Shown in pieces: positions 1 to 8,547 of a stretch of 43,850 nt of DNA (position 1 is its first letter; each line of letters starts with the position of its first letter). A model generated the notes under the pieces. The model was not told the origin of the DNA. It was given only the letters and a program-made list of their open reading frames with translations, and did not search any database. This DNA comes from Acinetobacter piscicola (lineage in GTDB: Bacteria; Pseudomonadota; Gammaproteobacteria; Pseudomonadales; Moraxellaceae): NCBI RefSeq assembly GCF_002233755.1, contig NZ_NIFO01000028.1, positions 1 to 43,850 of the forward strand, written 5' to 3'. The translations under genes and the position numbers were made by a program.

Positions 1-1
1 T

Positions 2-616
2 TTAATTTTAGATTTGCGTAAAAATGCTGGAGGTCAGGACAGTTCTGCTGAACCTGTATATAAACTACTTGGTGAAGCCGAATATTGGAGTGAAATACCA
101 CAACTTTACACTTCACCAACGAATATTCAAGCTTATAAAGACCTAAAAAAAGTGATACCCGATACCGAAACAAAAAAGAAGATTGGCGAAATCATCAATA
201 AAATGGAACAAAATAAAAATGATTGGGTCTATATAGAAGGCAATGCATCATTATTTGTAGACAAAATTAAGAAAAAAGATGTATTAGCAAACCCTAAAAA
301 GGTTGTTGTTCTGACGGATGAAGATTGTGGAAGTTCAGGTGAAGAGTTTGTTAAAACTGTTCGACAAAACCCAAGGGTTGTGACCATGGGTAGAAATACT
401 TATGGAGTATTAGATGCTTCTAATTTAAGAGACATAAAAACACCATCTACCAAATTGTCTTTATGGTATGCAACATCCTATGTACATCGTCGTGCGGGAC
501 AAGAAATTGATAATATTGGTATTCCGCCAAGTATCAAACTACCGATTCCTAAAGATCAGCAAGCTTATGATGATGAAGTGAAGTTTGCTCAAAAATATTT
601 AGAACAGAAACTGTAA
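2..616 (+). CDS. S41-family peptidase, C-terminal part (5' end outside window)
   Basis: The frame is open from base 2, so the gene starts before the window and only about 204 codons are visible. The segment LDLRKNAGG resembles the conserved DLR-N-GG strand of S41 (tail-specific/C-terminal processing) peptidases. CGSSGEEF, about 100 residues later, matches the motif carrying the catalytic serine, here the second Ser of GSSGE. The residues after it (RVVTMGRNTYGVLD) fit the G-x-T-x-G segment that follows the nucleophile in this family. S41 enzymes cleave unfolded or C-terminally tagged substrates, often in the periplasm; whether this one is secreted cannot be judged because the N-terminus is missing. 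It converges with the STN gene. The family call is fairly safe; substrate and subfamily are unknown. Confidence 0.8.
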   Translation, partial: LILDLRKNAGGQDSSAEPVYKLLGEAEYWSEIPQLYTSPTNIQAYKDLKKVIPDTETKKKIGEIINKMEQNKNDWVYIEGNASLFVDKIKKKDVLANPKKVVVLTDEDCGSSGEEFVKTVRQNPRVVTMGRNTYGVLDASNLRDIKTPSTKLSLWYATSYVHRRAGQEIDNIGIPPSIKLPIPKDQQAYDDEVKFAQKYLEQKL

Positions 617-638
617 TTTTTCAATAAAAAGAACACTA

Positions 639-968
639 TTATTTATAGATACGAATCGTTTTTGAATCAATAACTTGGTATTTTAACCCCAGTTTTTGAG
701 TCGTCATTTCAAGATAAGCGAGGAAATTTTGATCTCTTAAATTGATAGCAAAACTCTGCTTAGTATCAACATTTTTATCAATAATAATTTTAATTCCTTT
801 TTCACCTTCAATTAAATATGCCATGGTTTGAATAGTATTATCTGCAAAACGAAAAGAAGTTTTATTACCTTGATTTAATTGATTTTGTACATCTTGTGTC
901 ACATCTGCCCATACAAAACTAAAGCTTTGGATACAGAGCAATAAGACCCCCAACATTATTCTTTTCAT
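639..968 (-). CDS. Small periplasmic protein consisting of one STN-like domain
   Basis: 109 residues. A typical signal peptide (MKR, then a hydrophobic stretch, ending near VWA-D at residues 20-22) indicates export. The remaining ~85 residues resemble an STN domain (secretin/TonB short N-terminal domain): an F-x-F-x-D-N-x-I strand, a helix with a GIKIIID strand, a short loop, and a final LGLKYQVID...IRIY strand pair. STN domains normally sit at the N-terminus of secretins or TonB-dependent transducers; here nothing follows. The start has a GAGAG Shine-Dalgarno sequence about 7 nt upstream. It begins 17 nt after the stop of the glycerate kinase gene on the same strand, so co-transcription is likely. 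The domain call is from fold pattern only and the function is unknown. Confidence 0.6.
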   Translation of the reverse strand: MKRIMLGVLLLCIQSFSFVWADVTQDVQNQLNQGNKTSFRFADNTIQTMAYLIEGEKGIKIIIDKNVDTKQSFAINLRDQNFLAYLEMTTQKLGLKYQVIDSKTIRIYK

Positions 969-985
969 ACATTTCTCTCAGTTCA

Positions 986-2119
986 TTATTTCAAAAGTCG
1001 TGCCACATTTTCACAGGTTCTTTCTAAGTTTCTCTCACCATTTTTTAGCGCTGTCTGCAAATCACATACGCCATCAACAATCCCCAAAATAGCAGTGAAT
1101 CCTTCTACATAGAGTTCTTCAATCCCCTCACCAATATACCCCGCACAGGCAATTACAGGTTTATTCAAACGCTTTGCCACTTGAGCTACACCAAAAGGCG
1201 TTTTCCCAAATTTGGTTTGAAAATCAATACCACCCTCACCAGTAAAAACATAATCTGCATGCACAATCTTTTCGGCAAGCTGTGTTTCTTCAATGATCAT
1301 TTCAACCCCTGAACGAATTTTCGCAGCAGCAAAAACCATGAGTCCAAAGCCTAAACCACCTGCGGCACCTGCACCTGCTATATGTTTAACATCGATATCG
1401 AATTGCCGTTTTACGAGATCGGCAAAATAATTCAGATTACGATCTAGAATTTTAACCATTTCAGGACGAGCACCTTTCTGCGGTGCAAAGACATGTGATG
1501 CACCATTTTCACCACATAAAGGATTATTCACATCACTGGCAATCAGGATTTCAGTATTTTTTAATCGTGCATCTAAGCCTGAAAGATCAATCGTATAAAC
1601 TTGATCAAGTTGTCCTCCACCTTGTTCAACCGCTTGACCATTTTGATTTAGAAATTTTGCACCTAAAGCCTGTGCCATACCTGCACCTGCATCATTGGTG
1701 ACACTACCGCCTAATCCAATAATAATTTTAGTTGCACCATGATCCAAAGCCGCTTTAATCATTTCTCCTGTACCAAAGGTACTGGTGAATAACGGATTGC
1801 GTTTTGATTTTTCAATGAGATGAATCCCGTTTGCCATCGCCATTTCAATAACAGCGGTTTTATCATCATCAATCAATCCAAAATAGGTATCTATTTTCTG
1901 ATGAGGGAATGGGCCTGATACTTGAATCGCAACTTGTCGCCCCTTCCTAGCAGTAATCAATGCATCGACTGTCCCCTCACCACCATCGGCCATTGGAACA
2001 TGGATAAATTGAGCATCGGGAATCGCTTTTTGAATACCACGTTGCATCGCAATACATGCTTGCTCAGCAGTCATACTTTCTTTAAACGAATCAGGCGCTA
2101 AAATAAAAGTTTTCATCAT
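986..2119 (-). CDS. Glycerate kinase (GlxK/GarK family)
   Basis: 377 residues, the usual length of family I glycerate kinases. It phosphorylates D-glycerate with ATP (2-phosphoglycerate is the usual product of this family), feeding glyoxylate or glucarate breakdown into glycolysis. Signature segments are APDSFKESMTA at the N-terminus, PMADGGEGTVDAL near residue 42, IGLGGSVTNDAGAGMAQALG near 135-155, and GAGAAGGLGFGL followed by TGEGGIDFQT in the C-terminal half. Two adjacent ATG codons (2119 and 2116) could start it; MKTFILAPDSFK is the family-like N-terminus, so 2116 is equally possible. No glyoxylate carboligase or tartronate semialdehyde reductase gene lies nearby, so the pathway context is not visible. 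Confidence 0.92.
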   Translation of the reverse strand: MMKTFILAPDSFKESMTAEQACIAMQRGIQKAIPDAQFIHVPMADGGEGTVDALITARKGRQVAIQVSGPFPHQKIDTYFGLIDDDKTAVIEMAMANGIHLIEKSKRNPLFTSTFGTGEMIKAALDHGATKIIIGLGGSVTNDAGAGMAQALGAKFLNQNGQAVEQGGGQLDQVYTIDLSGLDARLKNTEILIASDVNNPLCGENGASHVFAPQKGARPEMVKILDRNLNYFADLVKRQFDIDVKHIAGAGAAGGLGFGLMVFAAAKIRSGVEMIIEETQLAEKIVHADYVFTGEGGIDFQTKFGKTPFGVAQVAKRLNKPVIACAGYIGEGIEELYVEGFTAILGIVDGVCDLQTALKNGERNLERTCENVARLLK

Positions 2120-2205
2120 TCATCATTTTTTAGAATGTTGATTTTATTAATAACATGATTTCTTAATCACTCGGCTTTTCTTTTTTACTTAAATATCGTT
2201 TTTCT

Positions 2206-2397
2206 TCATTTCTTAAATTTTTCTTCACCTCGTAGATAGAAGTAACATGCGATTATGATCAGCAATGCAAAGAAACCGAGAATCACACCTATCCCAAAAT
2301 CAATACGAATACCGTCTTGTTGTAATTCTTTAGCCATGAAAAATACGATACTCACCATAGCAGAGAGAATGAAAGAAATCTTATAGCTTTTATTCAT
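2206..2397 (-). CDS. Small two-helix membrane protein, hypothetical
   Basis: 63 residues if the ATG at 2397 (MNKSYKIS...) is used; the frame opens further upstream at an ATG at 2436, but the extra residues would add a poorly supported N-terminus. Two hydrophobic segments are visible (about residues 5-24 and 34-55), separated by a short charged loop with QQDGIRID, and the protein ends with charged residues (RGEEKFKK). This suggests a small inner-membrane protein with both ends in the cytoplasm. No clear Shine-Dalgarno sequence precedes either start. I do not recognise the family. It lies between the glycerate kinase gene and a divergent AhpD-like gene. Confidence 0.55.
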   Translation of the reverse strand: MNKSYKISFILSAMVSIVFFMAKELQQDGIRIDFGIGVILGFFALLIIIACYFYLRGEEKFKK

Positions 2398-2489
2398 GAT
2401 TATTTTTATGCATAAACTAAACAAAGTGAGATTCATTTTACAGATAAAATCATTCTGAACAATAATTCTCTCTTCAAAATAGGTTATAT

Positions 2490-2939
2490 ATGCAACGTGT
2501 AAATTTAGGCAAAACCGCCCCTGAACTCTATAAAACGGTATTAGAACTTGAAAACTTATCTATGCAAAAAGTTCAACACGCTGGACTTGATGTCGGATTC
2601 TCTCACTTACTTAAATTAAGAGCTTCTCAAATTAACCAGTGTGCCTTCTGTGTTCGTATGCATACGCAAGATGCGATTAAAGCAGGCGAATCTATGGAAC
2701 GTATTGCATTGATTAGTGCTTGGCGTGAAAGTGGTTATTTTTCAGAGAAAGAACGAGCTGCTTTAATTTTAATTGAAGAAATGACTTTAATTGCCACTCA
2801 ACATTTCCCAGACTCAGCCTATCAAGAAGCTGCAAAAGTATTATCTGAAGCAGAAATTAGTGCAATTGAATGGGTTGCAATTGTGATTAATACTTGGAAT
2901 CGTATCGCGATTTCAAGCCAATATGCGGTCAATCCATAA
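2490..2939 (+). CDS. AhpD-like / carboxymuconolactone decarboxylase-family protein
   Basis: 149 residues. The segment NQCAFCVRMHTQDA carries the CxxC-x3-H pattern of AhpD-like members of the CMD family, whose cysteines act as a thiol redox centre in peroxide reduction. The rest follows the all-helical CMD pattern: helices with SHLLKLRASQ, the CxxC helix, a helix beginning AIKAGES, then ER-AAL and AVNP at the end. The protein is typical of small CMD proteins found singly in genomes, many of which are of unproven function. It is preceded by an AGG at about 8 nt and followed by a strong terminator. The family is clear; alkylhydroperoxidase activity is inferred only from the CxxC. Confidence 0.85.
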   Translation: MQRVNLGKTAPELYKTVLELENLSMQKVQHAGLDVGFSHLLKLRASQINQCAFCVRMHTQDAIKAGESMERIALISAWRESGYFSEKERAALILIEEMTLIATQHFPDSAYQEAAKVLSEAEISAIEWVAIVINTWNRIAISSQYAVNP

Positions 2940-2996
2940 TTAAAAAATCAAATTCATCATCAAACTAAAGCTAGAAGCTGATCTGCGCTAAACGAG

Positions 2997-3024
2997 AAAG
3001 GAGTCTAAATTAGACTCCTTTTTT
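2997..3024 (+). terminator. Intrinsic terminator after the AhpD-like gene
   Basis: A near-perfect 12-bp inverted repeat around AAAGGAGTCTAA / TTAGACTCCTTT is followed directly by a run of T on the plus strand. It ends the AhpD-like gene and lies between it and the convergent HdeD-type gene, so it may work weakly in the other direction as well. Confidence 0.85.
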
Positions 3025-3051
3025 AATCTTTTGTTTTTAAATCTTTTATTT

Positions 3052-3618
3052 TTAAGAATGACTTGCAGGTGGAATTTTTTTAATGGCCGCCGCAAAAGTT
3101 AGATAATTTACGCCTTGGAATAAAATATCTACACCTAAGAACATACCTAATACCCAAAATGGCGCATCTGGAGATGCAAGAATAATTGCACCTGTTGCTA
3201 AAGTCAGTAAACCTGAAAATAATGTCCAACCCCAACCAGACATAGGCTTCAATATAAATGCGTTAAAGACGCGTATAAAACCACCAATCAATAAAATAAT
3301 TGCCAATAGATTCGTTAATACTACAGCCGTAGTGATTGGCGATTTGAAAGCATAATAACCTGCGATAAAATACAATATGCCAAATAGCGCCCATAACCAA
3401 CGGAAGCTTCCATCAAAAATTTTAAATGCTGCGATCAGGTGTAATACACCGCCAATCATCATCAATATACCAAATAAAACCACAACGGTTAGTGTCGCCA
3501 TTCCCAATGAAGCAAGTAAAACCAATCCAAAAATGACCAATAATGCTCCAAGTAGCAAATACCATTTCCGATTTTCATGTAACTGATGACGAATTAAATC
3601 ATTTCCAACTGTACGCAT
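3052..3618 (-). CDS. HdeD-family (DUF308) membrane protein
   Basis: 188 residues, almost entirely hydrophobic, with six predicted membrane segments arranged as three repeated helical pairs containing the GG and G-L patterns of the DUF308/HdeD family (for example FGILMMIGGVLHLIAAF and LLAIILLIGGFIRVF). HdeD of E. coli is an inner-membrane protein linked to acid resistance at high cell density; function in this genus is not established. The short N-terminal tail (MRTVGNDLIRHQLHENRKW) is polar and probably cytoplasmic. A GAGAAGA ribosome-binding site precedes the ATG. No acid-resistance chaperones (HdeA/B) are nearby. Confidence 0.85.
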   Translation of the reverse strand: MRTVGNDLIRHQLHENRKWYLLLGALLVIFGLVLLASLGMATLTVVVLFGILMMIGGVLHLIAAFKIFDGSFRWLWALFGILYFIAGYYAFKSPITTAVVLTNLLAIILLIGGFIRVFNAFILKPMSGWGWTLFSGLLTLATGAIILASPDAPFWVLGMFLGVDILFQGVNYLTFAAAIKKIPPASHS

Positions 3619-3750
3619 ATTCTTCTCTTCGTTGTTATTGATTAATTTTATTGTTGATCTAATTCAAGTTTTTGTCTGTATAAAATCTGCATCCAAATAA
3701 GAACAAAACGACTGTCTTGTTCTTGATCAAAAATATGGATTAAACAAGAC

Positions 3751-4509
3751 TTATTTCACCCAACCCATTTCTTGCGCAGTTAAACGGCTAATCATGGTGT
3801 CATGCAAATTGTTCGGTATTTTGCTCTTGGTTTGAGAAATTGGGATATAGCCTCCCATGATCTCAGCACGTTGTTGTGGGTACAAAGGTCGTTGTTCAGG
3901 GTTGGCATAACCAAGCGGATAAATTGGTTGCCCTGTTGCACGGTCATATTTATCTTTTGCACCAAAGGTATGCAGTAGTTCATGTGTTAAAACCATTTTA
4001 TTACTGCCGCTTTGTTTACGAGAGGCAAACAGATTTACTGTTCCAATACGACCACGTTCTAAGGCTGTGGAATGTTTTAACGTTTTGTGAATTTGAGGAT
4101 CATAAAAGTTGAGATATAGAGTCACTGAAGGAGATCCATCAACACCCTCATGTTGTTTCCATGCATAAAATCTAAACTTCAGACTCCATAGAATATTATC
4201 TAATGCGCTCGAATTATCAGGCGTTTTTGGTGGTAATACTGTCAGCTCTCGCCCTAATCTAAAATGAAATGCGATGGGTTGATCACGAAATTCTTTAGAC
4301 TCTGTTTGTAGATAGTTTTGGATTTCGATGGCATCATTACTCGAAATTTGTTGAATATATCGTGAGGTCGTTGCTTGTCTATCTGCATTAATTGGATGAA
4401 TTAAAACAACAATCGGTTTAGACCAATCTTGATTCATATCTCGCCAAGCATTGATACCGACAACCAGTAAAATGACAAGTAAAAGTGTAACTCTAATTTT
4501 TTTCCACAT
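3751..4509 (-). CDS. Membrane-anchored metzincin-like zinc protease (predicted)
   Basis: 252 residues from the ATG at 4509, chosen because GAGG lies 6 nt upstream; an in-frame TTG at 4521 would add four residues. An N-terminal hydrophobic helix (about residues 5-19) follows MWKKIR, so the protein is anchored or exported. Residues 176-186 read HELLHTFGAKD. This matches the metzincin zinc site HExxHxxGxxH/D, with Asp rather than His in the third ligand position, followed by KYD. A later EIMGGYI could be the Met-turn methionine expected beneath the zinc site. The protein therefore has the minimal catalytic features of a metalloprotease acting outside the cytoplasm. I cannot place it in a named family; substrate unknown. 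Confidence 0.7.
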   Translation of the reverse strand: MWKKIRVTLLLVILLVVGINAWRDMNQDWSKPIVVLIHPINADRQATTSRYIQQISSNDAIEIQNYLQTESKEFRDQPIAFHFRLGRELTVLPPKTPDNSSALDNILWSLKFRFYAWKQHEGVDGSPSVTLYLNFYDPQIHKTLKHSTALERGRIGTVNLFASRKQSGSNKMVLTHELLHTFGAKDKYDRATGQPIYPLGYANPEQRPLYPQQRAEIMGGYIPISQTKSKIPNNLHDTMISRLTAQEMGWVK

Positions 4510-4563
4510 CTTCAACCTCAATCTTTATGAGATAATGTTTAATAAACGGGTAAAATTTAATAT

Positions 4564-5010
4564 TTATTTAATTTCTAACAATACTTCTGGTTTATTTATA
4601 ACAAAATGCTCCCAAACAAAATCATAGAGTTTTTTCTGATTTGAAAATACAGCCAACGCTTTCGCTTCAATTAAACTACACCATTTATAATCTGTGTGCT
4701 CATCATTTAAAACCACAGCTTGATTTTTATCACAAAATCCTACAAATGTAGGAATCATTTCGATCACATTCTGACTTGCTTCATAAAATTGCTCTATGTA
4801 ATCCGCACTAAATAATTGGCGTACTTGAATGCTTGTTTCCTCACCAACTTCACGAAGGACAGCCTGACTCGCTGTTTCATTGGTTTCTACTTTGCCAACA
4901 ACATGACACCAAAAACCTTGCTTGACGCGTTTCATCAATAGGATTTTTAATTCGCCTTCTATTTCTGATAATAAAACAGCGGATACAGCAATCGAGCGTA
5001 TTGGAATCAT
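4564..5010 (-). CDS. NUDIX hydrolase
   Basis: 148 residues with a NUDIX fold. The box runs from GKVETNE through REVGEETSI: the catalytic REVGEE core is present, but the final glycine of the G-x5-E-x7-REUxEExGU consensus is Ser here. General size and the VAVLL...KRVKQGFWCHVVGKVE layout resemble the dihydroneopterin triphosphate/nucleoside triphosphate pyrophosphatase (NudB-like) branch, but that assignment is weak. It would cleave nucleoside-diphosphate-linked substrates using a divalent metal. The gene is just downstream of topA on the same strand, separated from it by the topA terminator. No clear Shine-Dalgarno sequence is present. Confidence 0.85.
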   Translation of the reverse strand: MIPIRSIAVSAVLLSEIEGELKILLMKRVKQGFWCHVVGKVETNETASQAVLREVGEETSIQVRQLFSADYIEQFYEASQNVIEMIPTFVGFCDKNQAVVLNDEHTDYKWCSLIEAKALAVFSNQKKLYDFVWEHFVINKPEVLLEIK

Positions 5011-5052
5011 TTTTAAACTAAACTTATTTTTATGGATTAACCTTTATCATAT

Positions 5053-5080
5053 AAAAAATGCCCACCAAAGTGAGCATTTT
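5053..5080 (-). terminator. Intrinsic terminator of topA
   Basis: On the minus strand, AAAATGCTCAC and GTGGGCATTTT pair (one G-U pair) around a 4-nt loop and are followed by a T-run. It lies 19 nt past the topA stop codon and upstream of the NUDIX gene. Confidence 0.85.
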
Positions 5081-5098
5081 ATAAATTATTTTTACAAC

Positions 5099-7744
5099 TT
5101 AGGCTTCAACCCATTTTCCATCTTGATAAACCAACGACCATTTGGTTTGTTTGCCTTCTGGGGTTTCTGAACCAATATACTGCGCTTGGTTTTTACGGCT
5201 GAATTTTACCAATGTCGGATTACCTTCTGGATCTTCATCAGGTGCATTCAAAATGAATTGATACTTCGGATCAAGTTGATCTGCAACAGAACGTAATTCA
5301 GCAACTTTTGGTGCACGTGTTTCACGCACTTTCGGGAACTTGCTTGCAGCTAAAAATAAACCTGCCGCACCATCACGAAGCACAAAGAAATCATCATGTT
5401 TGGTTGAACGTAAGTGTTCCATTTTGATCGGGTCTACACGTGGCGGTGCAGGCTGACCATTTTTCAATACTTTACGTGTATTATCACAGCTCATACATGC
5501 GAAATATGGACCAAAACGACCCGTTTTCAACTGCATTTCACCATCACATTTATCACATGGAATGGTTGGGCCATCATAACCTTTGATTTTGAACTCACCT
5601 TCTTCAAGTTCATAACCATCACAGTCAGGATTGTTCCCACAAATATGCAGTTTACGACCACCATCAATCACGTAACTGTCCATTGCAGTACCGCAGACTG
5701 GACAACGCTTTTTCGACATTAAATCGGCAGTTTCAGCACCATCATCATCTGAAAGTATAGCCAATGACTCAACTGGGGTTAAATTCAACGTTCCTTTACA
5801 GCGTTCTTTTGGTGGTAGGTTATACCCTGAACATCCAAGGAATACACCTGTCGTTCCAGTACGAATCTGCATTGGACGCTCACATTCTTTACAATGTACA
5901 GCTTCCACTTCTACAGGTAAATTACGGCGCATACCGTTTTCACCCTGAGCAGTCGTTAAACGTTTTTTGAAATCACCATAAAAACTATCTAAAAGTTCTT
6001 TCCAATTGCGCTGACCATCCGCAACTTTATCCAATTGCCCTTCTAAATCTGCGGTAAATGCATAATTCATGAGGTTATTGAAATTTTCATCTAAACGATC
6101 TGTGACGATTTCACCCATCTTTTCTGCAAAAAGACGGCGATTATCAAGCTTCACATAACCACGATCTTGAATAGTTGAAATAATCGCAGCATAGGTCGAA
6201 GGACGACCAATTCCACGCTTTTCTAATTCTTTAACCAATGAGGCTTCAGTAAAGCGTGCAGGTGGCTTAGTAAAATGTTGTGATGGATCTAGTTTTTCAA
6301 GTTTTAGTACTTCGCCCACTTTAACCGCAGGTAAAAGTACATCATCATCAGATTTGTTCTGACCACGAACTTTAGTAAAACCATCAAAAACCAACGTACG
6401 ACCTTTGGCTTTAAGCTCGACACCATTCGCATCGACTAAAATCGTTGATGATAAATATTCTGCTGGTGTCATTTGACATGCAACAAACTGACGCCAAATT
6501 AAATCATAAAGACGTTGTGCATCACGTTCGACACCTACCAAACTGTCACCTTTCAAGGCAACATTGGATGGTCGAATCGCTTCGTGGGCTTCTTGTGCGT
6601 TAGCTTTATTACCATAACGATTCGGTTTTGCAGGAACGTATTTTGCACCAAACTCAGTTTCAATATGTGTACGTACCATATTGACAGCATCATCACTTAA
6701 GAATGTTGAGTCAGTACGCATATAGGTAATAAAACCTGCTTCATACAAACGTTGCGCAAGCATCATGGTTTTCTTTACCGAATAACCTAGACGTGTACTT
6801 GCTGCTTGTTGAAGTGTCGATGTGATATAAGGCGCACTTGGATTGACCTTAGTCGGTTTATCCTCACGTGTTGCAACCTTATACTCAGCACCATTCAAAA
6901 TACTCAATAAAGCATCTGTTTGTGCTTTATTTTGTAATTTTAAGGTCTTACCGTTTTGTTTAACGGCTTCTAAACGAATTTCCTCTTTCTGAGACTTGGT
7001 ATCTGCAAAAACTTGCCAATATTCTTCAGGGATAAATGCACGAATTTCACGTTCACGCTCTACCACAAGTTTAACTGCAACAGATTGCACACGGCCTGCT
7101 GAAAGACCACGGGCAATTTTCTCCCAAAGTAATGGAGAAATCATAAAGCCAACAACACGGTCTAAGAAACGACGTGCTTGTTGTGCATTGACTTTGTCAA
7201 TATCAAGGCGTGCTGGATGCTTAAATGCATCTTGAATGGCATTCTTAGTAATTTCGTTGAAGACCACACGTTGGTAACGTGAGTCATCACCACCAATCAC
7301 TTCTTTTAAATGCCAAGCAATGGCTTCCCCTTCACGGTCTAAGTCCGTTGCGAGATAAACCTCGTCAACTTGCGAAGCAAGCTTTTTCAGTTCAGCAACA
7401 ACATGTTCTTTGCCAGGCAGCACTTCATAGTGTGCTTTCCAGTCATGTTCAGGGTCTACACCCATACGATTGACCAAAGCTGTTTGTGCTTTTTCAGCCT
7501 TCTGTGCTTCAGTTAATTTAGTACGAGTAACAGGCTTTTTTTCTGTCGATTTACTTGAACCACCTGTAGGTAAATCACGAACATGACCTACCGATGACTT
7601 CACAATATAATCTGAGCCTAAATATTTATTGATGGTTTTCGCTTTTGCAGGCGACTCCACAATCACTAAGGCACGTTTTTTTCCAGCATTAGGAGAGTCT
7701 GCTGTAGTGCTTTTGCTTGTTGTGGACCGAGGAGCTTTCGCCAT
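5099..7744 (-). CDS. topA: DNA topoisomerase I
   Basis: 881 residues, the usual size for proteobacterial type IA topoisomerase I, which relaxes negative supercoils. A Toprim domain opens the protein after a Ser/Thr/Lys-rich leader (about residues 1-24): [19 protein letters not shown], then [16 protein letters not shown] with the acidic metal-binding DxDxE. The core has [12 protein letters not shown], and FITYMRTDS carries the active-site tyrosine. Three C-terminal four-cysteine zinc ribbons are visible (CKECERPM..., CPVCGTAM..., CDKCDGEM...FACMSC), then a Toprim-C-repeat-like tail ([19 protein letters not shown]...). The upstream membrane-protein gene ends 29 nt before the start and may share its transcript. 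Confidence 0.97.
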   Translation of the reverse strand: MAKAPRSTTSKSTTADSPNAGKKRALVIVESPAKAKTINKYLGSDYIVKSSVGHVRDLPTGGSSKSTEKKPVTRTKLTEAQKAEKAQTALVNRMGVDPEHDWKAHYEVLPGKEHVVAELKKLASQVDEVYLATDLDREGEAIAWHLKEVIGGDDSRYQRVVFNEITKNAIQDAFKHPARLDIDKVNAQQARRFLDRVVGFMISPLLWEKIARGLSAGRVQSVAVKLVVEREREIRAFIPEEYWQVFADTKSQKEEIRLEAVKQNGKTLKLQNKAQTDALLSILNGAEYKVATREDKPTKVNPSAPYITSTLQQAASTRLGYSVKKTMMLAQRLYEAGFITYMRTDSTFLSDDAVNMVRTHIETEFGAKYVPAKPNRYGNKANAQEAHEAIRPSNVALKGDSLVGVERDAQRLYDLIWRQFVACQMTPAEYLSSTILVDANGVELKAKGRTLVFDGFTKVRGQNKSDDDVLLPAVKVGEVLKLEKLDPSQHFTKPPARFTEASLVKELEKRGIGRPSTYAAIISTIQDRGYVKLDNRRLFAEKMGEIVTDRLDENFNNLMNYAFTADLEGQLDKVADGQRNWKELLDSFYGDFKKRLTTAQGENGMRRNLPVEVEAVHCKECERPMQIRTGTTGVFLGCSGYNLPPKERCKGTLNLTPVESLAILSDDDGAETADLMSKKRCPVCGTAMDSYVIDGGRKLHICGNNPDCDGYELEEGEFKIKGYDGPTIPCDKCDGEMQLKTGRFGPYFACMSCDNTRKVLKNGQPAPPRVDPIKMEHLRSTKHDDFFVLRDGAAGLFLAASKFPKVRETRAPKVAELRSVADQLDPKYQFILNAPDEDPEGNPTLVKFSRKNQAQYIGSETPEGKQTKWSLVYQDGKWVEA

Positions 7745-7773
7745 AATGAACCAATTATCCTGTGTTTATGAAA

Positions 7774-8223
7774 TTAAAATTCAGCCAAATTAAGTAAAAA
7801 TGCTTTCATATCATCAAGTTGCGTCGCTCTTAGGTCTGTTTCTTCATCCCAATACATACCGACACAGTTTGCTTGCATATCAATAGCATAAATACCTTTT
7901 AATGCAATGGGAAGATCATTAAATTTCGCATCCCCTTGGATGATGATTAATTTTGAATCTTCAACTCTTGCACGCATCAGAGGCAACCGAGCTTCTGGAA
8001 TAAGCACACTATAATATGCCACCATACTCGCTCTTGTTTCTGTTGCCTTCGGTATTTTAGTCCAATCGGGTGCAGCCACTAAACGAGGGTATAAACCCAT
8101 CTTACGGGCCTTTTCTCGCATTAAACCTAATGCTTTTTCTCTAGGGCTTACGCGTAAACCAAAAATCGAGCCCAATACAAAAATAATGATAATGAGCGCA
8201 ACCCAAAGACCAGTGTGTTCCAT
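7774..8223 (-). CDS. Membrane-anchored conserved hypothetical protein upstream of topA
   Basis: 149 residues. One N-terminal membrane helix (about residues 6-23, WVALIIIIFVLGSIFGL) is followed by a basic segment (VSPREKALGLMREKARKMGLYPRL) and a soluble domain of about 100 residues ending in LDDMKAFLLNLAEF. The basic residues after the helix suggest that the soluble part faces the cytoplasm. It resembles uncharacterised single-pass proteins of this genus but I cannot give it a function. It ends 29 nt before the topA start codon on the same strand, so an operon with topA is plausible. Confidence 0.75.
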   Translation of the reverse strand: MEHTGLWVALIIIIFVLGSIFGLRVSPREKALGLMREKARKMGLYPRLVAAPDWTKIPKATETRASMVAYYSVLIPEARLPLMRARVEDSKLIIIQGDAKFNDLPIALKGIYAIDMQANCVGMYWDEETDLRATQLDDMKAFLLNLAEF

Positions 8224-8547
8224 AGTTCACCTTTTATTGCTTATATTAGAGTTGCATAAGCTGAATATAAAACGCAAGTTTGTCAGATAAATTAATTTGC
8301 AAATAGAATTCAACCACATGAAACATAAAATGTAATAACCATATGAAATAATTAATAATTCACAAGTAAAAACAATGTTAATTTAACCCAATTTTCAATT
8401 CAATATTTTTAAGAATAAATCTTAAACGATTTTAAAATTGTGGTTTAATCGACTTTCTAAACCTCAATACAGCATAAATTTAACGGAATAATAATAAAAA
8501 TTTCTATTTTATTAAGACCTAAATCTAGCAAAAATAGCAAAGAGAAA
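8224..8547. other. Gene-free AT-rich stretch
   Basis: About 320 bases of very AT-rich sequence between two genes on the minus strand. It must hold the promoter of the membrane-protein/topA unit. I see no convincing ORF, RNA gene or strong hairpin. Confidence 0.5.
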
